Assembly (NCBI GenBank): GCA_024403695.1
Contig: JAKSRI010000019.1
Span: 1-55,163 of the forward strand
Length of the DNA stretch: 55,163 nt
Source: Saccharofermentans sp.
Lineage (GTDB): Bacteria > Bacillota > Clostridia > Saccharofermentanales > Saccharofermentanaceae
Direction of reading: 5' to 3'
In this document: in pieces, positions 7,973 to 16,288 of the stretch
Numbering within the stretch: position 1 is the stretch's first letter
Layout of the letters: each line of letters begins with the position of its first letter
Program-made: the position numbers and the translations under genes
The notes under the pieces: generated by a model
The model's input: only the letters and a program-made list of their open reading frames with translations
Databases searched by the model: none
What the model was told of the DNA's origin: nothing

Positions 7973-9634
7973 ATGAGAAAAAGGGTTAGAGGAACAGAGC
8001 CAGTATCCTACTGGAAGTCAATGGTAGATGTAATTACCACTCTTATGATGGTAATTCTTCTCTGCCTTATGTTCTTCGTGCTTAATTTCCTTATAAACAG
8101 AGACGCAAAGGAATATCCGGATAGTAATGGTGGACGTGGTTATGATTATAACGACCATGATGGAGATAATGATCCAACCGCTACACCAACGCCTACTTCT
8201 ACTCCAACTCCAACACCATGGGATGATAATGGTGGCGGAGGCGGCGGTGGCGGAGACGGCATCGACGATCCAGGTATCTATGAGCAGTATGGTGAGGGTG
8301 AAGGTCACGATCGCAGTGCAGTATATGCAGTTGTAATCGACGAAGAGACTGGTAAGGCAATCGAGATTGAAGGAATCACTTTCGAGCTGTTTATCACAAA
8401 GGGTTCCAAGCAGATTCTCACAACTCATTACCCAGTGCCAGTTACATATGAGGAATTCCAGACCACAGCTGGAGGATGGTTCTATCTTCCAGAGAAGATT
8501 AGATATAACGACTACTACTTCCATCAGATAACTGAGATCCCTGGTTATGATTTTGCATCTGATGCTTATTTTGAAGTTAATGACTTCCATGAGTGGAATG
8601 ACCCACTGGTAGTTTATATTCCAGTTGGCGCCGCAAAGAATAACATTCAGGTTCAGATTAATGACGCACAGACTAAGGCAGGGCTCCGCGGAGTCACTTT
8701 CGACGTCATTGCTGATGGTAACGTTAGCACACCTGACGGCACTATCCGCTATAAGGATGGCGATGTAGTAACTGTAATTCAGTGTGATGATACAGGCTAT
8801 GGTTTAAGCGAAGAGATTTATCTTGGAAATTACATCCTGGTTCCTAGCGCACTTCCTTATGGCTATGCTGCTCCTGACCTCGAGTCTAGAATGACAGTTC
8901 TGGAGAGAAGAACTGAGGCAGGTGCTTATGCTCCTCTTATGGAGATGGAGTCAGAGAAGACAACCGTATATGTAAGCGTTAAGGATGAATATACTGATAA
9001 TCCTGTTGCTGGCATGACATATACACTAACTTGCGACACAGATGTAAGTGAGGCAAGGGAGTTTACTACTAACAGCAATGGCAGAATCGAGATTACAGAT
9101 CTTAATAAGAATTCTACATACACACTGGTGGAGAAGAGCATCAGTGAAGGTTATCTCCCTAGTGAGGAAAAGGTTACTTTTACCATTGATAAACTGGGAT
9201 TAATCGAGAATTCACCTGAGTATAGCGTAGATATTAGTTATCGAATGATCAGAGTGGAAATCAATACGGTTGATAAGGTAACTCGAAGTGGTCTTACAGG
9301 ATACAACGTTAGTATCGTAGACGAGTCAGGCAAGGTGGTAGAGGCATGGACATCTGATGGTTCCAGCCACAATATTGAGGGCCTCGCTACAGGAACATAT
9401 ACACTGGAGATCGAGGACTCTAAGGACAAGACAACAATTACTGTGGAAAACACAAAGGACCTTCAGAAATTCAGTGTAACAGTAATGACAACTCGTGGTT
9501 ATGCCATTGTCGCTGGTATAGGTGCTATAATTTTCATAGCTTTGGCAGCAGGTATAATAATTTTTATGAACGTTGTTAATAAGAAGCGTGAGAGCGATAT
9601 TGATAAAAAAGTAAAGAAGGCAGATAAGAAGTAA
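7973..9634 (+). CDS. MotB/TolR-like membrane protein with Cna-B-like extracellular repeats and a second membrane anchor
   Basis: This is a 553-residue protein. The N-terminus reads YWKSMVDVITTLMM, and its WK-x4-D-x2-T pattern with Asp19 at the start of a span (18-40) matches the proton-carrying segment of MotB/ExbD-type B-subunits. Then come a Pro/Thr linker (68-82), an eight-glycine run (87-94) and about four beta-rich repeats (roughly 115-215, 223-325, 330-420, 425-500). The repeats contain ...DEETGKAIEIEGITFELF-like phrases typical of Cna-B/SpaA prealbumin-like domains. A second span (509-535) and a Lys-rich cytosolic tail end the protein. There is no OmpA-type peptidoglycan-binding domain and no LPxTG motif. 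The gene sits between the channel subunit and the BY-kinase, whose start overlaps its stop (TAATG). Family assignment of the parts is by eye; the combination appears unusual. Confidence 0.75.
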   Translation: MRKRVRGTEPVSYWKSMVDVITTLMMVILLCLMFFVLNFLINRDAKEYPDSNGGRGYDYNDHDGDNDPTATPTPTSTPTPTPWDDNGGGGGGGGDGIDDPGIYEQYGEGEGHDRSAVYAVVIDEETGKAIEIEGITFELFITKGSKQILTTHYPVPVTYEEFQTTAGGWFYLPEKIRYNDYYFHQITEIPGYDFASDAYFEVNDFHEWNDPLVVYIPVGAAKNNIQVQINDAQTKAGLRGVTFDVIADGNVSTPDGTIRYKDGDVVTVIQCDDTGYGLSEEIYLGNYILVPSALPYGYAAPDLESRMTVLERRTEAGAYAPLMEMESEKTTVYVSVKDEYTDNPVAGMTYTLTCDTDVSEAREFTTNSNGRIEITDLNKNSTYTLVEKSISEGYLPSEEKVTFTIDKLGLIENSPEYSVDISYRMIRVEINTVDKVTRSGLTGYNVSIVDESGKVVEAWTSDGSSHNIEGLATGTYTLEIEDSKDKTTITVENTKDLQKFSVTVMTTRGYAIVAGIGAIIFIALAAGIIIFMNVVNKKRESDIDKKVKKADKK

Positions 9635-11325
9635 TGGCAAACGTTAATAACAATAATAAGGACAACGAGCAGGCGATTCGTTTGGACGATATATTGTATA
9701 TTATTGTTAAGCATCACAAAACGATGCTTGGCCTTGCTGTGCTTGGTCTTCTTGTTGGTGTGCTTATTAGTTTCGCGTTCTATGTTAAGGGCTTAACTAA
9801 GGTCGAGTACTATGTTAAAGCTTCCATCGCAGTTACTTCTACTAACGAGAATGGTTTGTTCAGCGCTAATTCTTCTGATCCTAATGCGGCAGATATTCAT
9901 CTTGCTGAGGATATGACAGATTCAGTTATCTATGTAATTAAGAGTGATACAACACTTAATGCAGCTGCTGAGAAGTTGTCACTTATTGGTGTTGATGCAG
10001 ATGATATCAGACCTAAGCTTCTTCTTTCACAGTATGAGAAAACTCAGATTATCGAGATGACTCTGGTGTGGGATAACGCAGAAGAGGGCATGATGATTCT
10101 TAACGCCATTACAGACGTTGTTCCTGATATCTTGATTAGCACGCTGAAGCTGGGTGACGTATCTGTTGTTAATCCACCTAAGGTTTCAACAACATCCTTA
10201 AGCTTTATTAACATGAAGATTATCGCTATCTGCTTCATGTTGGGACTCTTTGCAGGATGCGGATTCTATCTCATTAGATTCTTTATCCATCCTACATTCC
10301 TCCACTCTGAGGATATCGTGGACAGATATAACCTGGAGATTCTGGGTGAGATTCCTGGTGATAAGAATTACTTTGCTACTAAGATTAATAGTTTTACTGC
10401 TAATGATTTTAGTACGGTTCAGGAATATTTTGCAGCCTGTGCTCACGTATTGGTATTTAAGCTCCAGAATATGGATAACGCCTGCGTTTACATTACATCT
10501 TCTGCATCTAAGGAAGGTAAGACATCCATTACAGCTAACGTGGCATATGCCCTTAGCGAGTTGGGTTATAAGACACTTCTCATGGATATGGACGTGCGTA
10601 ACCCTAGCTTGTCCAGCAAGTTCATTCTTAATACTGATGAGAAGCACTCCCTGAACGCTGTATATCGTGGCGACATCGGTGTATTCGACGCACTGGTTAA
10701 GATTAATTCCAACTTGGATATTCTGCCAACAAGAATTGAGAACGAGCCTATTAGACTTGATAACAAGACAGTCGAGATTATTAGTAGCGCTAAGACAGAA
10801 TACGACTTCGTTATTATTGATACAGCTCCTGTAGGTCAGGTATCTGACTCTATGAGCCTTAACCAGGCAGCTGACTGTGCTATCTTCGTGGTAAGACAGG
10901 ATCAGGTATGGATTAACACAGTAACTGAGAGTATCAACCGTCTTAAGAAGTCTGGTATCGAACTCCTCGGTGCGATTGTTAACGATACTAAGGGTGGTTC
11001 AAGTAACTATTACTACTATAACTACAAGGAGTTTGGTGATTCTCCTTATGTAAATAATCCTCGTAAGTCTACTAAGGGTGATAATGATAAGAACTTCAAG
11101 ATTATAGACGGCAAGAGCATTCTTGGTGAGGATTACATCGGACTTACAGGTCGAAAGAAAAAGCTTAGTGAGAAGAGAGCCGAGGAAGAGGAATTAAGGA
11201 AGGCACAGGAAAGCGCTGAAGCCGAGGCGAAAGCGGCTGCGGAGGCAACTGCAGAGTCAGTCGAGGAATCTGCGGTGACAACCGAAGTTAAGGAAGAAGA
11301 CGAAAGTGATAAGGGAGAGGAGTAA
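9634..11325 (+). CDS. Wzz-type membrane protein fused to a bacterial tyrosine kinase (BY-kinase)
   Basis: This 563-residue protein joins a chain-length-determinant (Wzz) module to a P-loop tyrosine kinase. Spans lie near 30-50 and 194-217 with an external domain between them. The kinase has Walker A SASKEGKTS (290-298), A' LLMDMDVRNP (315-324) and Walker B FVIIDTAP (392-399). A tyrosine cluster NYYYYNY (458-464) is the likely autophosphorylation site. Unlike most BY-kinases, the protein continues for almost 100 residues after the cluster, ending in an Ala/Glu/Lys-rich tail. In Firmicutes these activities are usually split in two (CpsC/CpsD). No glycosyltransferase or polymerase genes are adjacent. 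Its overlap with the MotB-like gene suggests that it serves that complex. Confidence 0.88.
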   Translation: MANVNNNNKDNEQAIRLDDILYIIVKHHKTMLGLAVLGLLVGVLISFAFYVKGLTKVEYYVKASIAVTSTNENGLFSANSSDPNAADIHLAEDMTDSVIYVIKSDTTLNAAAEKLSLIGVDADDIRPKLLLSQYEKTQIIEMTLVWDNAEEGMMILNAITDVVPDILISTLKLGDVSVVNPPKVSTTSLSFINMKIIAICFMLGLFAGCGFYLIRFFIHPTFLHSEDIVDRYNLEILGEIPGDKNYFATKINSFTANDFSTVQEYFAACAHVLVFKLQNMDNACVYITSSASKEGKTSITANVAYALSELGYKTLLMDMDVRNPSLSSKFILNTDEKHSLNAVYRGDIGVFDALVKINSNLDILPTRIENEPIRLDNKTVEIISSAKTEYDFVIIDTAPVGQVSDSMSLNQAADCAIFVVRQDQVWINTVTESINRLKKSGIELLGAIVNDTKGGSSNYYYYNYKEFGDSPYVNNPRKSTKGDNDKNFKIIDGKSILGEDYIGLTGRKKKLSEKRAEEEELRKAQESAEAEAKAAAEATAESVEESAVTTEVKEEDESDKGEE

Positions 11326-11344
11326 AATCCTCTTCCTTTTATTT
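11311..11344 (+). terminator. Terminator overlapping the BY-kinase stop codon
   Basis: The stem AAGGGAGAGGA (11311-11321) / TCCTCTTCCTT (11328-11338), with one G.T pair, is followed by TTTTATTT. The loop contains the stop codon of the kinase gene. Confidence 0.75.
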
Positions 11345-11350
11345 GTGCCC

Positions 11351-11379
11351 TTTACAATAAGGGGATTATCTGATAAAAT
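11351..11379 (+). promoter_or_regulatory. Promoter of tRNA-Glu
   Basis: TTTACA (11351-11356), a 17-base spacer and TAAAAT (11374-11379) lie 12 bases before the tRNA 5' end. Confidence 0.75.
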
Positions 11380-11390
11380 TTCAGAGTTCT

Positions 11391-11465
11391 GGCCCCATGG
11401 TCAAGCGGTTAAGACGTCGCCCTTTCACGGCGGAGTGACGGGTTCGATTCCCGTTGGGGTCACCA
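11391..11465 (+). tRNA. tRNA-Glu (TTC), CCA encoded
   Basis: Acceptor GGCCCCA pairs with TGGGGTC, the anticodon stem TCGCC/GGCGG encloses loop CTTTCAC with anticodon TTC, the T-arm is CGGGTTCGATTCCCG, and CCA is encoded at 11463-11465. Confidence 0.96.
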
Positions 11466-11470
11466 GACAG

Positions 11471-11507
11471 AAGCTTCCTAGTTAACCCTAGGAAGCTTTT
11501 TCCTTTT
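11471..11507 (+). terminator. Terminator after tRNA-Glu
   Basis: The perfect 10-bp stem AAGCTTCCTA (11471-11480) / TAGGAAGCTT (11489-11498) is followed by TTTCCTTTT. Confidence 0.85.
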
Positions 11508-11531
11508 AAGTATATTGGTGAAAGTTGGCTT

Positions 11532-12416
11532 ATGAATAAGAGAATTAGAATTACAACATTAGTCTTATCCATATTGATGCTGAGCTTAAGTGTGCTTGGC
11601 TGCGGTCAGGATGCTACAACAGAGTCTTCTGCTGAGACGGAGAAGACTGTAGCTACAACTGTCCCAACAGAAGCCAAGGAGACACTTCCTGTATACACAG
11701 TTAATAACAGTGCTGATGCGACTAATGTAATCGCAGAATATGCTGCTGCTAATAGCATTGATATGAGCTGTTACCCACAGGAGATTATCGATATGTTCGT
11801 TCAGTTCCCAGACGCTTATGAACTGGTAACTGAGTGGCCATGGTATGAGCTAGACCAGGTGGAGAGGGATTATCCACCATATGAGTATCCAGATATCTCT
11901 AGTGAGATTAGTAAGGTAGTTGTACCTAAGCTGTATCAGTGGGATAAGAGATGGGGATACAGAGACTACTGTGGCAAGATGTTCGGTGCTACTGGTTCAG
12001 GTCCTACATGTGTATCTATCGCGGCTATTTATTTCTTGGGGAATACAGACCTGACACCAGCCTGGATTATGGATTACGCTATTAACAATAGCTTCTGCGA
12101 TGTTAATGGCGGCGGAACGTATAGAACACTTATTACAACTGGTGCTAATAACCTCGGAATTGACGTAGTTCAGATTACAGTCGAGGAAGATAGAGTAAAG
12201 CGTAATCTCGATGTAGGTAACTTGGTTGTATGTTCTATGGGTAGCGGACTGTTCTCCAATACTTATGAGACAGAGCACTATATTATTATCACTGGTTATA
12301 GCGACGAAGGATTCACGGTTATTGATCCTGCTAGCAGAACCAGAACAGAGCAGAAGTGGACATGGGAGGGCCTGGCTGCTTCCATGAATATACCTTGGGT
12401 ATATCGAATGATGTAA
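11532..12416 (+). CDS. Lipoprotein with C39-like (papain-fold) peptidase domain lacking the usual cysteine
   Basis: This is a 294-residue predicted lipoprotein: a basic start, a hydrophobic signal and the lipobox VLGC with Cys24. A Thr/Glu-rich linker and a C-terminal domain from about residue 128 follow. The domain reads VPKLYQWDKRWGYRDYCG, FGATGSGPTC, TEHYIIITGY and VIDPASR, the pattern of Peptidase_C39_2 proteins. In that family the catalytic cysteine normally sits in a GCGPT motif, and here the position is Ser156. Cys160 lies four residues later, and His249 and Asp265 are kept. The protein may be an inactive binding domain, may use Ser, or may use Cys160. The frame is open further upstream through the tRNA-Glu end, but the ATG at 11532 begins the signal peptide. 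Confidence 0.8.
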   Translation: MNKRIRITTLVLSILMLSLSVLGCGQDATTESSAETEKTVATTVPTEAKETLPVYTVNNSADATNVIAEYAAANSIDMSCYPQEIIDMFVQFPDAYELVTEWPWYELDQVERDYPPYEYPDISSEISKVVVPKLYQWDKRWGYRDYCGKMFGATGSGPTCVSIAAIYFLGNTDLTPAWIMDYAINNSFCDVNGGGTYRTLITTGANNLGIDVVQITVEEDRVKRNLDVGNLVVCSMGSGLFSNTYETEHYIIITGYSDEGFTVIDPASRTRTEQKWTWEGLAASMNIPWVYRMM

Positions 12417-12441
12417 TTTATTAAAGTGGGGTTGAAGCAAT

Positions 12442-14184
12442 ATGAGTTCTTTTAAGCGAATTCTTAAATCCCTTCGCGAATTTAAGAAAGAAACGATACT
12501 TACACTGGTATTTATTATCGGCGAAGTATTACTTGAAGTATTGATTCCTTACATTACAGGTAATCTGGTAAACAAGATTGAGGCCGGCGCTGAGATTAAG
12601 TTTGTAGCGATGGTTGGTGTGGCTGTAGTATTGGCAGCTATGGTGTCTCTCGTATTTGGTGCACTGGCTGGCTATACAGCATCCAGGGCGTCTGCGGGTC
12701 TTGCGCGTAATCTGAGAAAAGATATGTACGCACACATTCAGGACTTCTCCTTTGGTAACATCGATAAGTTCTCTTCTAGTTCCCTTGTTACTAGAATGAC
12801 TACAGATATTACTAACGTTCAGAATTCTTACATGATGCTCATCAGAACTGCAGTAAGAGCGCCATTCATGCTTATTATGGCGGTTGTTTTCGCGTTCATT
12901 CTTAACACACAGCTTGCCATGACTTTCGTGGTTGTTATTCCTTTCCTCACTATAGGTCTCGTGGTTATCGCTCGATATGCGATGCCTGCCTTCCGTGCGG
13001 TATTTAAGAAGTACGATAAGCTTAACGAGTCCGTAGAGGAGAACGTTAAGGCTGTAAGAGTAGTTAAGGGCTTCTCACGTGCTGACTACGAGATCACTAA
13101 GTTTGATAAGGCGTCCGATGATATCTGTAGCTACTTTACACGCGCTGAGAGAATAGTTGCACTTACAGGTCCGCTGATGAATGCCTGCATGGCGTTTAAC
13201 TTTATCTTTGTCCTTTATTTTGGAGCAAAGCTTACTATCGAGTCCCACGGCACAACGGTTAACGTTGGTTACATCACAACAATGATGAACTACGGTATGC
13301 AGGTTCTCATGTCACTTATGATGATGAACATGATCTTCGTTATGCTCACACTCTCTTTGGAGTCCGTTAAGCGTATCGCAGAGGTTCTCGTAGAGACACC
13401 ATCCATCACTAATCCTGAGAATCCTGTTATGGAAGTTAAGGATGGTTCTATCGAGTTCACAGACGTTAACTTTAAGTATTCCGAGAAGGCTACTAAATAT
13501 GCATTGAGCGATATCGACTTGGAGATTAAGTCTGGTATGACAGTAGGAATTCTCGGAGGTACAGGTTCAAGTAAGTCCACACTTATTCAGCTTATCTCTA
13601 GACTTTATGACGTAACTGAGGGAAGCGTTAAGGTCGGTGGCGTTGATGTTAGAGACTACGACCTTAAGGTTCTCAGAGACAGTGTAGCGGTAGTTCTTCA
13701 GAAGAATGTGGTGTTCTCTGGAACTATTAAGGACAACCTCAGATGGGGCAATCCAAATGCAACTGACGAGGAGATGATCGAGGCGTGCAAGCTAGCCCAG
13801 GCGGATGAGTTTATTTCTACTATGCCTGAGAAGTACGACACTTACATCGAGCAGGGTGGTGTTAACGTTTCTGGTGGACAGAAGCAGAGACTTTGTATCG
13901 CTAGAGCGCTTCTTAAGAAACCACGCGTTCTCATTCTTGATGACTCCACAAGTGCGGTTGATACTAAGACTGACGCTATCATCCGTAAGGGATTTAAGGA
14001 GTTTATCCCTGATACAACAAAGATTATTATTGCCCAGAGAATTTCTTCCGTTCAGGATGCGGACATGATTATCGTCCTCGACGATGGAACCATCTCTGGT
14101 AAGGGTACTCACGAGGAGTTGCTCGAAAGCAACGACATTTACCGTGAGATTTACGAGAACCAGACGAAAGGAGGTAAGGCATAA
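12442..14184 (+). CDS. ABC exporter half-transporter, subunit with degenerate ATP site
   Basis: This 580-residue half-transporter has six predicted membrane spans (about 18-310) and an ATPase domain. Walker A is GGTGSSKST, the signature is VSGGQKQR, and Walker B is VLILDDSTSAVD. The residue after the Walker B aspartate is Asp where the catalytic Glu is expected, typical of the non-catalytic site in heterodimeric type IV exporters (BmrCD/TM287-288 type). Its stop overlaps the partner start (TAATG). The substrate cannot be read from the sequence. The preceding lipoprotein is only 25 bases upstream and may be cotranscribed. Confidence 0.92.
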   Translation: MSSFKRILKSLREFKKETILTLVFIIGEVLLEVLIPYITGNLVNKIEAGAEIKFVAMVGVAVVLAAMVSLVFGALAGYTASRASAGLARNLRKDMYAHIQDFSFGNIDKFSSSSLVTRMTTDITNVQNSYMMLIRTAVRAPFMLIMAVVFAFILNTQLAMTFVVVIPFLTIGLVVIARYAMPAFRAVFKKYDKLNESVEENVKAVRVVKGFSRADYEITKFDKASDDICSYFTRAERIVALTGPLMNACMAFNFIFVLYFGAKLTIESHGTTVNVGYITTMMNYGMQVLMSLMMMNMIFVMLTLSLESVKRIAEVLVETPSITNPENPVMEVKDGSIEFTDVNFKYSEKATKYALSDIDLEIKSGMTVGILGGTGSSKSTLIQLISRLYDVTEGSVKVGGVDVRDYDLKVLRDSVAVVLQKNVVFSGTIKDNLRWGNPNATDEEMIEACKLAQADEFISTMPEKYDTYIEQGGVNVSGGQKQRLCIARALLKKPRVLILDDSTSAVDTKTDAIIRKGFKEFIPDTTKIIIAQRISSVQDADMIIVLDDGTISGKGTHEELLESNDIYREIYENQTKGGKA

Positions 14185-16121
14185 TGGCACCAGGTGGCAA
14201 AAACATGGCAGGCATTGGAGCGGGCAAGGAAGGTTTCCAGACAGGATTTGGAAGTCTCGGCCGTGCAGTAAAGCGTTTCTTCTCTTACTTCCCTAAGTTG
14301 GCTCCTCTCGCTATCGTATGTATTCTTGGTTCAGCTCTCGTTGGAGCTATTCCATCTCTTTTCTCACAGAGAATCATTGCTGTAGTTAAGGAAACTTATG
14401 AGAATGGTACATGGAGTGCAGTTCGTCCTGAAATCATGAAGATACTTGTAGTTCTTCTTGGATTGTATATTATGTCTTTCCTCATGGTTACTGCTCAGGG
14501 TCAGATTATGGCATACATGACTCAGCAGTATCTCCATAAGTTAAGAAGCGAGATGTTCTCCAAGATGCAGAAGCTTCCTATCAAATACTTTGATACTAAT
14601 AAGCACGGCGATATCATGAGTCACTACACAAATGATATCGATACTCTCCGTCAGTTGGTATCACAGTCATTCCCAACTCTTCTTCAGAATGGAATTACTG
14701 TACTTGTAGTATTTGGAATTATGCTTTATTTCAGTTTGTGGCTCACACTTATCCTGATTGTAGGCGTTATTGCCATGTCTATGGTAACTAAGAAAGTTGG
14801 CGGTGGCTCTGCAAAATACTTCATGAAGCAGCAGATGGCTGTAGGTAAGACAGAGGGTTACGTCCAGGAAATGATTAACGGCCAGAAGGTTGTTAAGGTG
14901 TTTAACCACGAGCAGGCTTCTGTGGAAGATTTTAACAAGCTTAATGATGAACTCTTCGAGGACAGCTGGAGAGCTAATGCGTACGCTAATATTCTCGGAC
15001 CAATTATCAACAATATCGGTAATATCCTTTATGCGCTCATCGCGGTTATCGGAGGTGTGCTGATTCTTGTTAAGGTTCCTAACATTTCCATTTCTGGACT
15101 TCCACTGGATGTATCTATTCTTATCCCATTCCTTGGTATGGCGAAGCAGTTCACAGGTACACTTAATCAGTTCACTATGCAGATTAATGCCATTGTTATG
15201 GCTGGTGCAGGTGCTCAGCGTATCTTTAATCTCCTTGATCAGGAGCCAGAGGCTGACGATGGTTATGTAACTCTCGTTAACGCTAATATTAGTGAGGACG
15301 GAACAATCACTGAGAGTGACACATATACAGGTCACTGGGCATGGAAGCATCCACATAAGGCTGAGGGTACTATTACATACACTGAGCTTAAGGGTGATGT
15401 AAGAATGACAGAGGTTGACTTTGCCTATGAAGAGGGCAAGACAGTTCTTCATGATGTCTCTGTATTTGCTGAGCCGGGCCAGAAGGTTGCTTTCGTAGGA
15501 AGTACTGGTGCAGGTAAGACAACAATTACAAACCTTATTAATCGTTTCTACGATATTGCTGACGGTAAGATTCGTTACGATGGCATCAATGTAAACAAGA
15601 TTAAGAAAGATGATCTTCGTCGTTCACTTGGTATCGTATTGCAGGAAACTAATTTGTTTACAGGAACAGTTATGGAGAATATCCGTTACGGTAAGCTCGA
15701 GGCTACAGATAGTGAATGTAGAGCTGCTGCAAAGCTCGCAGGTGCGGATGGATTTATCGCCCGTCTTCCTGAGGGATACAACACAATGCTTACAAATAAT
15801 GGATCAAATCTCTCACAGGGTCAGCGTCAGCTTATCGCTATTGCACGTGCAGCTGTAGCAAATCCACCTGTAATGATTCTTGATGAGGCTACATCTTCCA
15901 TCGATACTCGTACTGAGGCTATCGTTCAGCGTGGTATGGATAAGCTCATGGAGGGCAGAACAGTATTTGTTATCGCTCATCGTCTGAGTACAGTTATGAA
16001 TTCTGATGTAATCATGGTTCTCGACCACGGACGTATTATCGAGCGTGGTACACATGACAAGCTCATCGCAGACAAGGGAACTTATTATCAGTTGTATACT
16101 GGTGCCTTTGAGCTCGAATAA
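14184..16121 (+). CDS. ABC exporter half-transporter, catalytic subunit
   Basis: This 645-residue partner half-transporter has a membrane domain followed by an ATPase with Walker A GSTGAGKTT, signature LSQGQRQ and Walker B MILDEATSSID, so the catalytic glutamate is present here. Together with the preceding gene it gives one consensus and one degenerate ATP site. Between the membrane domain and the ATPase there is an insertion of about 55 residues (around 360-415) that contains a Trp/His-rich stretch (GHWAWKHPHK). The stop codon lies inside an 18-bp inverted repeat that forms a large downstream hairpin. Confidence 0.93.
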   Translation: MAPGGKNMAGIGAGKEGFQTGFGSLGRAVKRFFSYFPKLAPLAIVCILGSALVGAIPSLFSQRIIAVVKETYENGTWSAVRPEIMKILVVLLGLYIMSFLMVTAQGQIMAYMTQQYLHKLRSEMFSKMQKLPIKYFDTNKHGDIMSHYTNDIDTLRQLVSQSFPTLLQNGITVLVVFGIMLYFSLWLTLILIVGVIAMSMVTKKVGGGSAKYFMKQQMAVGKTEGYVQEMINGQKVVKVFNHEQASVEDFNKLNDELFEDSWRANAYANILGPIINNIGNILYALIAVIGGVLILVKVPNISISGLPLDVSILIPFLGMAKQFTGTLNQFTMQINAIVMAGAGAQRIFNLLDQEPEADDGYVTLVNANISEDGTITESDTYTGHWAWKHPHKAEGTITYTELKGDVRMTEVDFAYEEGKTVLHDVSVFAEPGQKVAFVGSTGAGKTTITNLINRFYDIADGKIRYDGINVNKIKKDDLRRSLGIVLQETNLFTGTVMENIRYGKLEATDSECRAAAKLAGADGFIARLPEGYNTMLTNNGSNLSQGQRQLIAIARAAVANPPVMILDEATSSIDTRTEAIVQRGMDKLMEGRTVFVIAHRLSTVMNSDVIMVLDHGRIIERGTHDKLIADKGTYYQLYTGAFELE

Positions 16122-16191
16122 TAAACTTTTTTCGCGGGTCCTCGTGCGCAGCTAACGCTGCTTCTGCGGAGGACGAAAAAAGTTTATTATT
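16117..16191. repeat. Long hairpin enclosing dispersed-repeat copy 1
   Basis: An 18-bp perfect inverted repeat, AATAATAAACTTTTTTCG (16117-16134) and its complement (16174-16191), brackets a GC-rich 37-bp repeat (16134-16170). Inside, GTCCTC pairs with GAGGAC and GCAGC with GCTGC around a TAAC loop, so the whole element can fold as one long arm. It includes the stop codon of the ABC gene. It may act as a terminator for either strand. Confidence 0.8.
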
Positions 16192-16202
16192 CTCGCTTTG
16201 AG

Positions 16203-16239
16203 GCGGGTCCTCGTGCGCAGCTAACGCTGCTTCTGCGGA
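16203..16239. repeat. Dispersed-repeat copy 2 (37 bp)
   Basis: This is a perfect second copy of 16134-16170, 69 bases downstream, beginning GCGGGTCCTCGTGCGCAGC and ending CTTCTGCGGA. It keeps the GCAGC/GCTGC hairpin but lacks the flanking AT-rich arms and the closing GAGGAC. Confidence 0.85.
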
Positions 16240-16251
16240 AATATAGCAATT

Positions 16252-16281
16252 AAAAAGGCTTTCCATTAGGAAAGCCTTTTT
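16252..16281. terminator. Bidirectional terminator between convergent genes
   Basis: The perfect 13-bp stem AAAAAGGCTTTCC / GGAAAGCCTTTTT with an ATTA loop provides a T-run on both strands. It separates the ABC operon from the convergent XRE regulator. Confidence 0.88.
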
Positions 16282-16288
16282 AGTATCA

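Noticed and set aside
7973..9634. Sortase-anchored pilin (LPxTG protein)
   Set aside because: Repeats and the C-terminal span plus Lys tail look pilin-like, but no LPxTG motif is present before the span and the N-terminus is a MotB-like membrane segment, not a signal peptide.
7217..9634. Zorya defence or flagellar stator identity for the A/B pair
   Set aside because: No Zorya nuclease/helicase genes and no flagellar or chemotaxis genes are adjacent, and the B-protein lacks an OmpA-type domain.
9634..11325. Start of a capsule or exopolysaccharide locus
   Set aside because: No glycosyltransferase, flippase or polymerase gene follows. The next features are a terminator and tRNA-Glu.
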